A DNA stretch of 64,000 nt, from contig JALOBT010000003.1 of NCBI GenBank assembly GCA_023228125.1, positions 1 to 64,000 on the forward strand, written 5' to 3'. The notes below the pieces were generated by a model, which worked only from the letters and a program-made list of their open reading frames with translations, was not told the DNA's origin and made no database searches. Origin of the DNA: Candidatus Cloacimonadota bacterium (GTDB lineage: Bacteria; Cloacimonadota; Cloacimonadia; Cloacimonadales; Cloacimonadaceae). Shown here piece after piece: positions 1 through 7,192 of the stretch (position 1 is the stretch's first letter; each line of letters opens with the position of its first letter). The position numbers were made by a program, and so were the translations under genes.

Positions 1-111
1 GATAACAAATCAAACTGGATGCCGAGAAACTTAGCCTCAGGGGTCTATATCTTAAAGCTGCTCAGCAACTCTAAGCTAGTTGAGAGCAAAAAAATTACAT
101 ATATTAAATAA
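1..111 (+). CDS. C-terminal end of a secreted protein with a Por-type sorting tail (partial)
   Basis: The reading frame is open from the first base and stops with TAA at 109-111. The 36 visible residues contain W, then ASGVYILKL, and end in KKITYIK. This matches the end of the FlgD-Ig-like / secretion-tail domain seen at the C-termini of at least five other proteins in this window, where a W-D-G stretch is followed by x-S-G-x-Y-x-x-x-L and a basic KKM/KKI end. The protein was therefore probably exported and anchored through its C-terminus. Nothing can be said about the rest of the protein, which lies outside the window. Confidence 0.75.
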   Translation, partial: DNKSNWMPRNLASGVYILKLLSNSKLVESKKITYIK

Positions 112-122
112 GGAGTTAGATT

Positions 123-419
123 GTGAAAAGAAATTTTCGATATGATTATCTGATTTTTCCATGCTCAATATTTTGGGGCATTACTACGATTCTTCAGGTG
201 ACAAGTCCTCATCCATATAGAGGGCTTATTGGCAATATAGTTATGGTGATAGGACTACTATCCTACCACATATATGCGATGGCATATCGTAAAAAGACCC
301 TTTTGTTCGATCCGAGCAAGAATATTCACACTCTTAACTGGATTGTTTTCATTTTCCTCACAGCTATCTTATTAATTATGTTTGGACTTCTTGGCAGGGT
401 AGTAGCCCTGTCCCGTTAG
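123..419 (+). CDS. Small membrane protein of unknown function
   Basis: 98 residues from a GTG start that sits 7 bases after an AAGGAG ribosome-binding site at 110-115; this site decides the start. Three hydrophobic stretches are visible: about residues 10-27, 36-55 and 73-95, so it is probably an inner-membrane protein with three passes. The positive loop YRKK between segments 2 and 3 suggests cytoplasmic orientation there. It starts 11 bases after the preceding sorted protein ends and may be co-transcribed with it. I recognise no family. Confidence 0.6.
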   Translation: MKRNFRYDYLIFPCSIFWGITTILQVTSPHPYRGLIGNIVMVIGLLSYHIYAMAYRKKTLLFDPSKNIHTLNWIVFIFLTAILLIMFGLLGRVVALSR

Positions 420-617
420 CTCCACAGGACTGCTATCCGTCGCAAAACGGTAGCTGCTAAAAAAGAGCTTGACTGAAAAAGCAAAGATGAAAAACATTGT
501 AACAGGTCATATGACCTTAGATAAATTGCAAGAAGCGAGAATTTAGAATGTTCTCAAATAGACATGAAATTATGAGTTGGAATTTACACCAACCTTTGAG
601 ACGTCACTTGGGAAAAG

Positions 618-1304
618 TTGAACTCCATTTATGCAGGATATCTAGACTTGTTAAATGATTTGCGCGGAATCTATGCTGCTTACATGGTAGCGTGCAGCGA
701 CAGTGTCCTGATAAAAAGTGCTCAGGCTAAATATGCCATGGTTGATAGATTAGATGGCCTGTATCCAGATGCAATACAAGCTTATGAAGACCTTTTGCTC
801 TTTTCCACTACTGAAGTGGATTCGCTCTTGTGTCTGCTCGACATAGCATATACCATGCAGGATATGTATTATGACGACTCAGGCAAGGCTGCCCATTCGA
901 CAATGTCATATCAATCAAATGGAATCTCGATCTCCAATCTCAAGGATGCAAAACATACGGTGGAGCAATTATGGGGTAAGATACTGGCTAAATCAGAAGA
1001 TGAGTCAATCTACAACGCTCCGGTTCCCACCAAATTGGAGCTGAGCAATTATCCCAATCCCTTCAATCCCTCCACCACGATAGCATTCTCAGTACCGGAA
1101 GCAGGCAAGGTGCGCCTTACTGTCTACAACATCCGGGGACAAAGAGTTCGTGATCTGATAGATGATAGCATGATGAGAGGCTTCCATAAAGTGATCTGGG
1201 ATGGTAAAGATAACAGCAACTGTTCAGTTAGTTCCGGCTTGTACTTTGTCAGAATTGATACTGGTAATAATGCGGTAGTCAAAAAAGTAATGATGCTGAA
1301 ATAG
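618..1304 (+). CDS. Probable truncated secreted protein with C-terminal sorting tail
   Basis: 228 residues. The last ~90 residues are a clear FlgD-Ig-like sorting domain: NYPNPFNPSTTI, YNIRGQRVR, WDG, SSGLYFVRI, ending KKVMMLK. The N-terminal part (about residues 1-110) is helical-looking and unrecognised. There is no signal peptide, the only nearby start is a TTG without a ribosome-binding site, and the open frame runs back only to base 600. Sorted proteins normally need an export signal, so this is most likely the 3' part of a decayed or truncated gene. It could instead be expressed from an undetected start. Confidence 0.5.
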   Translation: MNSIYAGYLDLLNDLRGIYAAYMVACSDSVLIKSAQAKYAMVDRLDGLYPDAIQAYEDLLLFSTTEVDSLLCLLDIAYTMQDMYYDDSGKAAHSTMSYQSNGISISNLKDAKHTVEQLWGKILAKSEDESIYNAPVPTKLELSNYPNPFNPSTTIAFSVPEAGKVRLTVYNIRGQRVRDLIDDSMMRGFHKVIWDGKDNSNCSVSSGLYFVRIDTGNNAVVKKVMMLK

Positions 1305-1378
1305 TGTCGTATGACCATAGGGTGCTTTGCAGCCTTTCCGTCAAAGAGATTTCTGAAGCATCATCAAAATGAGAATTG

Positions 1379-1407
1379 GGGCACGGTCATCAGATCGTGC
1401 CCTTGTT
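1379..1407 (+). terminator. Rho-independent terminator-like hairpin
   Basis: GGGCACG (1379-1385) pairs with CGTGCCC (1396-1402) around a 10-base loop, followed by TTGTT. It lies 75 bases after the sorted-protein fragment and would end its transcript. The U-run is short, so termination efficiency is uncertain. Confidence 0.45.
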
Positions 1408-1725
1408 CATGCTACATTCAGTCCACACCAGCAAATTGCCCTATCGAGGGGCCAGGTTCATTTAAACGGGACTTACCGGGTTTGTTGTGATAGCAACGCA
1501 ATGTAAATTCTCAAAAGCTATTCGGAAGCTGATCAATTTATGGTCTAACGTTTTTGGGTAAAACGAGAGCTGCAGAGACATTTTATTGGAAGATCATCAT
1601 TTGATCTGTCCACAAGGATTCCCTTCGCACTTTTTCCATAGAGCAATACCAAGTTAATGAGTCTGATGTGGTTAGCATATTTGATCAGTCTTAGTTCCTA
1701 ACTATCGAAAAAGCCAAGAAAAGAG

Positions 1726-1753
1726 TTGACAAGGAATAAGCCCAAGAGATAAT
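1726..1753 (+). promoter_or_regulatory. Sigma-70-type promoter
   Basis: TTGACA (1726-1731), 16-base spacer, GATAAT (1748-1753). It points to the DUF5320-like gene at 1902 and would give a 5' leader of about 140 bases. Confidence 0.45.
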
Positions 1754-1901
1754 GAACTTATGTTCACATGGCTGCAATATACAATTGGACTAAATGCTTA
1801 TTCAAGTGCCAATTGCAACGCGATAGAATACATCACATGATGAATCAACCTGCTAACAGCCAAAGCATAACGCAAAGTTAGCCTAAAACAAGGAGGTAAA
1901 C

Positions 1902-2096
1902 ATGCCAAGAAGAGATGGAAGCGGCCCGCCCGATGGCTCAGGTAGAGGCAGAGGATTGGGCGATTGTGGAAAATCCCGCAATTCCCAAAACCAAGTAACT
2001 CAGGGAAGTAGCAGCAACGCTCTGATAGATATCGCTGTTCAAGTACTCTTGAGCATCCTAAGATCCCTGAGCTCAAAGAAATCGGATCAAAAGTAG
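1902..2096 (+). CDS. Small Gly/Arg-rich protein resembling the DUF5320 N-terminus
   Basis: 64 residues from ATG after a near-perfect AAGGAGGT ribosome-binding site, which makes the start and the gene credible. The N-terminus MPRRDGSGPPDGSGRGRGL followed by GDCG resembles DUF5320 proteins, which open with MPGxDGTGPxGxGPxTGRGxGxC. Those are often near genes for nitrogenase-type iron-molybdenum cofactor-binding proteins, but no such neighbour is here. The C-terminal half (about 40-60) is a hydrophobic/amphipathic helix (ALIDIAVQVLLSILRSL) and then a KKSDQK end. Function is unknown. An overlapping minus-strand frame lacks a ribosome-binding site and is rejected. Confidence 0.7.
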   Translation: MPRRDGSGPPDGSGRGRGLGDCGKSRNSQNQVTQGSSSNALIDIAVQVLLSILRSLSSKKSDQK

Positions 2097-2097
2097 T

Positions 2098-2174
2098 GGC
2101 GGTCTCCGAACCGCCTACACACCGAGTAAATTTTAACAAATGTGTCCAGTCGTATTGGCGGACTCCGTTCCGCC
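2098..2174. repeat. Two small GGCGGN...NCCGCC hairpins
   Basis: GGCGGT-CTCCGA-ACCGCC (2098-2115) and GGCGGA-CTCCGT-TCCGCC (2157-2174) are two 6-bp stems with 6-base loops sharing the CTCCG core. A third, looser relative (TCCGGCTCCGTCC) follows near 2221-2240. The first begins one base after the preceding stop codon and could act as a weak terminator, though no U-run follows either hairpin. They may be a REP-like dispersed element. Confidence 0.4.
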
Positions 2175-2312
2175 CAAATTCTGAGCTATGATTCTGGCAA
2201 TACAGCGAATCTTGGTGACTGTTCCGGCTCCGTCCAAATTGCGGATGACAATCCGATAACATCGGTGCGCCCCCAAACGCCATAAAAACTTATTCACATT
2301 TGATTTTACCCT

Positions 2313-3035
2313 ATGAATATAACGGAATGTAAACTCTGCGAACTGCATAAAAGCCGAACTCATGTGCTCTTGGGTGAGGGAGACCCTCATGCTGACATCA
2401 TGCTCATAGCCCAAGCACCCGGAGAGCTGGAGGACAGAGAAAACCAGATGTTTATCGGTCCCTCTGGCCAGATGCTGGATCGCCTGTTTGCAGATTGCGG
2501 GATCAAAAGAGAGAATATCTATATTACCAACCTCTTGAAGTGTCAACTTCCGCAAAACCGGCGTCCCAAGCAGCGTGAAATCGCAGCTTGCGCCATCTAT
2601 CTGGAAGCAGAAATCCGTCTGGTACAGCCCAGAATAGTCTCACCCTTGGGGTATTTTGCCACCAAATACAGCTTTGAAACCAGAGGCCTGAAGCCCTTTA
2701 CCAAAGAGGATTATCCAGCCCTGATTGGCAAGGCTTTTCCTGCAAAGAGGCAGATCATCTATCCACTCAGCCACCCCACTTCGCTGATCCATCATCCAGA
2801 GTATTATCCCGCTAATGTGGCATACTATAAAAGGCTATTACACTGGGAAGAATGCAAATGGTACCGGGTTTGTCCGATCAAACGTTTCACCGAGAACCTG
2901 AGCCTGGAAACTCACTGGGTAGATCAATACTGCCTGGGAGACTGGCAGAGCTGTGAACGCTTCAGGCAAGAAGAGGCCGGTATAAACCACCCCGATACTC
3001 TGCTACCGGATGGCTCGTATCTCAAACTAAACTAA
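2313..3035 (+). CDS. Family 4-type Fe-S uracil-DNA glycosylase with Cys-rich C-terminal extension
   Basis: 240 residues. It removes uracil from DNA as the first step of base-excision repair. Residues C6 and C9 plus two cysteines about 16 residues apart (LLKC...AAC, roughly 76 and 92) fit the 4Fe-4S ligands of family 4 enzymes. The nucleotide pocket motif is AQAPGELED (33-41; family usual GEAPGxxED) followed by FIGPSGQMLDRLF, and the C-terminal catalytic motif is HPTSLIHHPEY. After about residue 185 comes an extension with four cysteines (CKWYRVCPIKRF, YCLGDWQSC, ending LPDGSY), a module I have seen appended to other Fe-S proteins. No clear ribosome-binding site precedes the ATG. Confidence 0.85.
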   Translation: MNITECKLCELHKSRTHVLLGEGDPHADIMLIAQAPGELEDRENQMFIGPSGQMLDRLFADCGIKRENIYITNLLKCQLPQNRRPKQREIAACAIYLEAEIRLVQPRIVSPLGYFATKYSFETRGLKPFTKEDYPALIGKAFPAKRQIIYPLSHPTSLIHHPEYYPANVAYYKRLLHWEECKWYRVCPIKRFTENLSLETHWVDQYCLGDWQSCERFRQEEAGINHPDTLLPDGSYLKLN

Positions 3036-3057
3036 AGACATTAAACACGGAGTATAT

Positions 3058-3996
3058 ATGAAATATTTATTTGGCCCGGTTCCCTCGCGTCGTCTGGGAA
3101 TCTCATTGGGAGTGGATTTAGTTCCCCACAAAGTTTGCACGCTGAATTGCGTTTTCTGCGAGGTGGGGATCACCACTACTCTCACTACTCAAAGAAAGGA
3201 ATATGTGCCTATTGATGAGGTGATCAACGAATTGGAGGCATATCTCAGCCAAAAGCCAGAACTGGACTACATTACCTTCTCAGGACAGGGCGAGCCTACT
3301 CTGAATAGCGGTCTGGGCAGAGTGGTAAGCTATCTGAAAGACAATCATCCCGGCTATAAGATTGCCCTTTTGACCAACGGCACCCTGTTTTGGGATGCTG
3401 GCCTCAGAGCCGAAGTTTCCAGGATAGAGCTGATCTTGCCAAGCCTGAATGCAGCAACAGATCTCATCTTCCGCAAAATCGATCGTTCTTGTGCCAGCCT
3501 TGATAATAACCAGATCATAGAAGGGCTCATCCAATTGCGTAAAGAATTTGCGGGCAAGATTTATCTGGAGGTATTCCTGGTGCCAGGTCTTAACGATACT
3601 GATACAGAGCTTAGTTTGCTGAAGGAGGCTATCCTGAAGATAAATCCTGATCTCGTGCAACTGAATTCTCTGGACCGCCCTGGCCCTGAACCATGGGTTA
3701 AGCACATGACGGCAGAAAAGCTTGATTATGTGGCCTCTTTCCTCAAGCCCTTGCCGGTAGAGATCGTAGCCAAAGCTACCAGTAGAAAAAGCATTCAAAG
3801 CTTCCAGAATGACATCTCACAACAGATCTTGGATACCATAAAACGCAGACCCTGCACAGATCAAGACCTCTGCGATATTCTGGGACTGCACAAAAATGAG
3901 CTCAATAAGTATCTGAGCCAATTGTTGGATGAGGATTTGGTAGAATCTCAGCACATGGAGCGCGGGTTGTTCTTTTTGCCCAAGAAGTCTGAGTAA
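3058..3996 (+). CDS. Radical SAM protein (COG0731-like) with C-terminal helix-turn-helix-like region
   Basis: 312 residues, 22 bases after the glycosylase gene and probably co-transcribed. The N-terminus FGPVPSRRLGISLGVD and the CTLNCVFC motif (C27, C31, C34; CX3CX2C) identify a radical S-adenosylmethionine enzyme with a 4Fe-4S cluster. The sequence around YITFSGQGEPTLN is the glycine-rich SAM-contact region. It resembles the COG0731 group (distant relatives of wybutosine-synthesis TYW1), whose bacterial members have no settled substrate. The last ~70 residues (RRPCTDQDLCDILGLHKNELNKYLSQLLDEDLV) look like a winged helix. The substrate is unknown. Confidence 0.8.
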   Translation: MKYLFGPVPSRRLGISLGVDLVPHKVCTLNCVFCEVGITTTLTTQRKEYVPIDEVINELEAYLSQKPELDYITFSGQGEPTLNSGLGRVVSYLKDNHPGYKIALLTNGTLFWDAGLRAEVSRIELILPSLNAATDLIFRKIDRSCASLDNNQIIEGLIQLRKEFAGKIYLEVFLVPGLNDTDTELSLLKEAILKINPDLVQLNSLDRPGPEPWVKHMTAEKLDYVASFLKPLPVEIVAKATSRKSIQSFQNDISQQILDTIKRRPCTDQDLCDILGLHKNELNKYLSQLLDEDLVESQHMERGLFFLPKKSE

Positions 3997-4107
3997 TTAG
4001 AGCTGCCCAGCCTGAGTAATAAACTTGCTGATATTCAGGTTTTAGAGTTTTAACGTTTTAGGGTATAGGAAGTCTTTGTGCAGCACCACTGAAGCATAGA
4101 TAGTTTA

Positions 4108-4165
4108 GTGGCTCTCTTCATACCCAAGTGAACTCCTTGAGTCACTTAGTTTTGAAGTGAGCCAC
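4108..4165. terminator. Structured stretch between convergent genes, possible bidirectional terminator
   Basis: Outer arms GTGGCTC (4108-4114) and GAGCCAC (4159-4165) enclose a second inverted pair AAGTGA (4126-4131) / TCACTT (4142-4147). It lies between the convergent radical SAM gene and the minus-strand secreted-protein genes. No U-run is visible, so a terminator role is inferred from position only. Confidence 0.35.
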
Positions 4166-4226
4166 AATCTCTGCAGATAGTCCGAGATCGCCCGGCAGGA
4201 TAGGTTTCTGCTTTTATCAGCTTTAT

Positions 4227-7166
4227 TTAGCGCAGAAGGATCATCTTCTTGCTGGCACTATATCTTCCTGAGTGCACCTTGTAAAGGTAGATTCCGGTGG
4301 CACATGTTTTGCCTCCGGCATCTCTGCCGTCCCAATCCCAAGAGTGTTCTCCCGCAGCTTTTTCAAGCGATGGAAGCTCGTGCACCAATTGTCCTTTGAT
4401 ATTGAAGATTTGAAGCCTTACCGGGCTGGCCTCACGCAGTTTGTAGGAAATTCTCGTGCTACCCGTAAAAGGATTGGGGGAGTTTTGGCTTAGGCTTACC
4501 ATAGGCATGGGCTCTAATGTGATATCCGCATTGGCGATGGGTCCACTTACGGCTCTGGCACATATGCAAGCTAAGGTATTTTCATCATAGGATAAGTAAT
4601 CGATATTGTATTGAATCCAATACAATACGGCGCTGTTATCACAATTCACTGAGCGCAGGTCGCAAATATTGGCCGAATGAAAAGTTTGGCTTTCTCCAAA
4701 GCTGCCATCAGGATGAATATACATGTGTTCCTGGCTTAGTTTACCATTGGTCTCATATTCTAACCAGAAGTAAGAGTAGCTACCATTTGCATGTTGGGTT
4801 AGTGTTGCAGGACTGTAGCTGGTATCGGATGAAGGCAGCGAAATACCCAGACCAGCAAAACCCAGGTTACCTTCAGCATCAAGCTTTTGCAGGAAGATAC
4901 CTTGGCCTGGGCAACGATATAGAATATTGATCTCATGGGTGAATATTGATGAGAGTAAATCTGGCATTAGATAATCGGTAAAACAGATTTGCAGGCCTTC
5001 ATCGCCCCATTGCGTATTCCCTGAAGCATCCACTTTCTGCGCTCGCAAAGAATATTCCTGGCTTAGATTTTTGGTAAAATCAAAGCAATAGAGCTCATCG
5101 TCGATCATGCCAGCTTTGAAGCCGAGTATTATTGAAGTGAGCCAAGTGTCCGAATTGATTAGCAGTACTCCCTCAGGATTCCAAGCAGGATCCACGGCTC
5201 CGGTGGGCAGAATGTACAAGGCTCTCAATTCGTTACGGTGCGAAATATAATTATCACATTTGAAAATCAGGTATCTGCCCTGAGCGTCCATTGTAGCTAC
5301 ATTTTTGCCAATACTGTCATATATTTCGATCCCGCCTTCTCCCCAAACAGTAGCACCGGCCTCGATCTTTTGTCCCTTGATTATTCTTTTGTAGCTTGGA
5401 GCGCCCAGTGAATGCGTCCAGTAAATACAAACAGAGTTATCGGCAAACCCGAGTGCTACCCCATAACCTGAACTGTTTGAGGAAGAGAGCAGAATCCCGT
5501 TTCCAGGGTGCAAAGTATTGCCGTTTGTATCGAGCTCTTGCACATATAGCTCGTAAGCAGGATACAGTTCTTTACAATAGATGATGAAGAGGGTATTTTG
5601 CGGGCTTACTTTTGCAGCAAGGATAGTTTGATTGCAGTCATCACTGAGATCCAGGGCCTGACCATTTGCAGGCAAATACTGGCTCATGTCGTTATCCAGG
5701 ATCTGGTAATAGATCTGCTGATTTTGGCCGCTAGTGTCATGCATGAGACATACGGTTCGGTTTCCCAAACTGTAAATATCATAGATTTCAGCATCTCCGT
5801 CAAGCTTGGAAACGATGGGGGCACCGTTTTCAGTTAAAAGCTGATCTCCATTGGCAGTAAACATTTGCCTGCGCAGACTAACCTGCCCGCCCAGATCATC
5901 ATGCCAAAAAAGCATTGCTTTATCTGTGAGTAGTGAATACCCGATGTTCGTTTTGAATCCGGTCGGACTGCTTACCAGCTGTGGGCTAAAAGCAGGACTG
6001 CCATCGGGATTAAGTTTCACCATTTCCACCTGCATCAGGTCAAAATTGGATGATGATCGCAGCACTGCAAGCCAGGCCTGATCGGATGAATCCACCTTCA
6101 GAGCAGATTCTACAATCTGATGCTCACCTGTGAGAATCAGGGGATTTACGCTTCCCCAAACGGGTTCTAAAGTGGCAGTTAAGCGTTGAGCTCTCAGCAC
6201 GCCGCTATCATTGTAAGAACTATGATAGGCTAAGATGAATCCGCCAGCTAAGAGGGGCTCAATCTTAAGGATATCCTGAGAGCTTTCCGAGCTCATTGAC
6301 AACTGTTTTAAGGTGCTGTAAACAAGATTAGCATTTGCATCCATCATCTGCATACTTAGTGGGTTGACGCTGTCGTAATTAGCTGAATAAATCAGGATAT
6401 TACCGTTTGCAGCTTTCTGAAACAGAGGATCTTCAGGAAGCACTGCATCTGGAGCAAACATCGGAAAGCTGCCCACTGTGTTTCCGTTATTATCCACCTT
6501 TCGGAGGTAGCTATTTTGCCAGGCGTACAGATTGATGATCAAATCTCCGGCAGCGGTAAGCAGAAGCTGATCTCGATAAGCAGAATAATAGTAGCCAGCT
6601 TCATTATCTGCCGTCCAGATATTGTTTCCGGCAGCATCATAATTCGAGAATCTGGTGATAGTAGGCCCCTGGCTATCGTAGCCGTTATAGGCCAGGAAAG
6701 CACCTCCCAGATTGTTTGCACAAAGCCTCGATCCCGGAAACTTGATATCAGCTACCTGGGCGACATAGATCCCGGAATCAGTCCACTGCCTCTGCCCCTG
6801 GGAATTTAGCTTTTGCACCTGAAAATCGACTGGATTATGACCAAGTCCAGTTTCCTGCATGAAAAGTAAAACAAGGCCGTTATCGCTACTGGCCACTGCA
6901 TCTAACAATTTCACAGAGTTCCCGGAGCTGGCAATAGTGAGGGGGGGATCAAAAGCGGCATTGCCCAGGCTGTCATATTTCTGAGCATGGATCTCGTAGC
7001 CGTGCAAGGCACTATCATCCCATAAAATCCAGGTTTCAGCGGCTGAGCTGCGGAGCACATGGCCGTCATACTTGATGTTTTCACCGATTCTCACTTCGGC
7101 GACAGGCTGTGCACAAAGCAGCAAACTTAGTAACATAAAAAGGAATAAGCTAAGATAGTGTTTCAT
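4227..7166 (-). CDS. Large secreted repeat protein with C-terminal sorting tail (paralogue 2)
   Basis: 979 residues from the ATG at 7166, chosen because AAGGAG lies 6 bases upstream; an in-frame ATG further upstream has no such site. A signal peptide (MKHYLSLFLFMLLSLLLCA) is followed by a long beta-rich region with a loosely repeated blade-like motif QKL-D/N-x-x-G-N/Q-x-x-W-x-x-x-G (for example QKLNSQGQRQW, QKVDASGNTQW, QKLDAEGNLGF). The C-terminal ~85 residues are a sorting domain: NSPNPFTGSTRI, WDWDGRD, ATGIYLYKV, ending KKMILLR. It is probably exposed on the cell surface or released. It lies 26 bases after, and is strongly similar along its length to, the next upstream gene, so the two arose by duplication. 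No catalytic motif was recognised. Confidence 0.8.
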   Translation of the reverse strand: MKHYLSLFLFMLLSLLLCAQPVAEVRIGENIKYDGHVLRSSAAETWILWDDSALHGYEIHAQKYDSLGNAAFDPPLTIASSGNSVKLLDAVASSDNGLVLLFMQETGLGHNPVDFQVQKLNSQGQRQWTDSGIYVAQVADIKFPGSRLCANNLGGAFLAYNGYDSQGPTITRFSNYDAAGNNIWTADNEAGYYYSAYRDQLLLTAAGDLIINLYAWQNSYLRKVDNNGNTVGSFPMFAPDAVLPEDPLFQKAANGNILIYSANYDSVNPLSMQMMDANANLVYSTLKQLSMSSESSQDILKIEPLLAGGFILAYHSSYNDSGVLRAQRLTATLEPVWGSVNPLILTGEHQIVESALKVDSSDQAWLAVLRSSSNFDLMQVEMVKLNPDGSPAFSPQLVSSPTGFKTNIGYSLLTDKAMLFWHDDLGGQVSLRRQMFTANGDQLLTENGAPIVSKLDGDAEIYDIYSLGNRTVCLMHDTSGQNQQIYYQILDNDMSQYLPANGQALDLSDDCNQTILAAKVSPQNTLFIIYCKELYPAYELYVQELDTNGNTLHPGNGILLSSSNSSGYGVALGFADNSVCIYWTHSLGAPSYKRIIKGQKIEAGATVWGEGGIEIYDSIGKNVATMDAQGRYLIFKCDNYISHRNELRALYILPTGAVDPAWNPEGVLLINSDTWLTSIILGFKAGMIDDELYCFDFTKNLSQEYSLRAQKVDASGNTQWGDEGLQICFTDYLMPDLLSSIFTHEINILYRCPGQGIFLQKLDAEGNLGFAGLGISLPSSDTSYSPATLTQHANGSYSYFWLEYETNGKLSQEHMYIHPDGSFGESQTFHSANICDLRSVNCDNSAVLYWIQYNIDYLSYDENTLACICARAVSGPIANADITLEPMPMVSLSQNSPNPFTGSTRISYKLREASPVRLQIFNIKGQLVHELPSLEKAAGEHSWDWDGRDAGGKTCATGIYLYKVHSGRYSASKKMILLR

Positions 7167-7192
7167 GGTTAAACTCCTTGTAGTTAGCTGGT

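Larger units (their letters stand above)
1305..1901. other. Non-coding stretch between a sorted-protein remnant and the DUF5320-like gene
   Basis: About 600 bases without a convincing gene on either strand. It holds a terminator-like hairpin near 1379-1407, a good sigma-70 type promoter at 1726-1753 and a GCTAAC/GTTAGC inverted pair just before the next gene's ribosome-binding site. The rest shows no structure I can interpret. Confidence 0.5.

Noticed and set aside
1798..2283. 161-codon minus frame overlapping the DUF5320-like gene
   Set aside because: No ribosome-binding site, Cys/His-rich random composition, and the plus-strand gene has a near-perfect ribosome-binding site.
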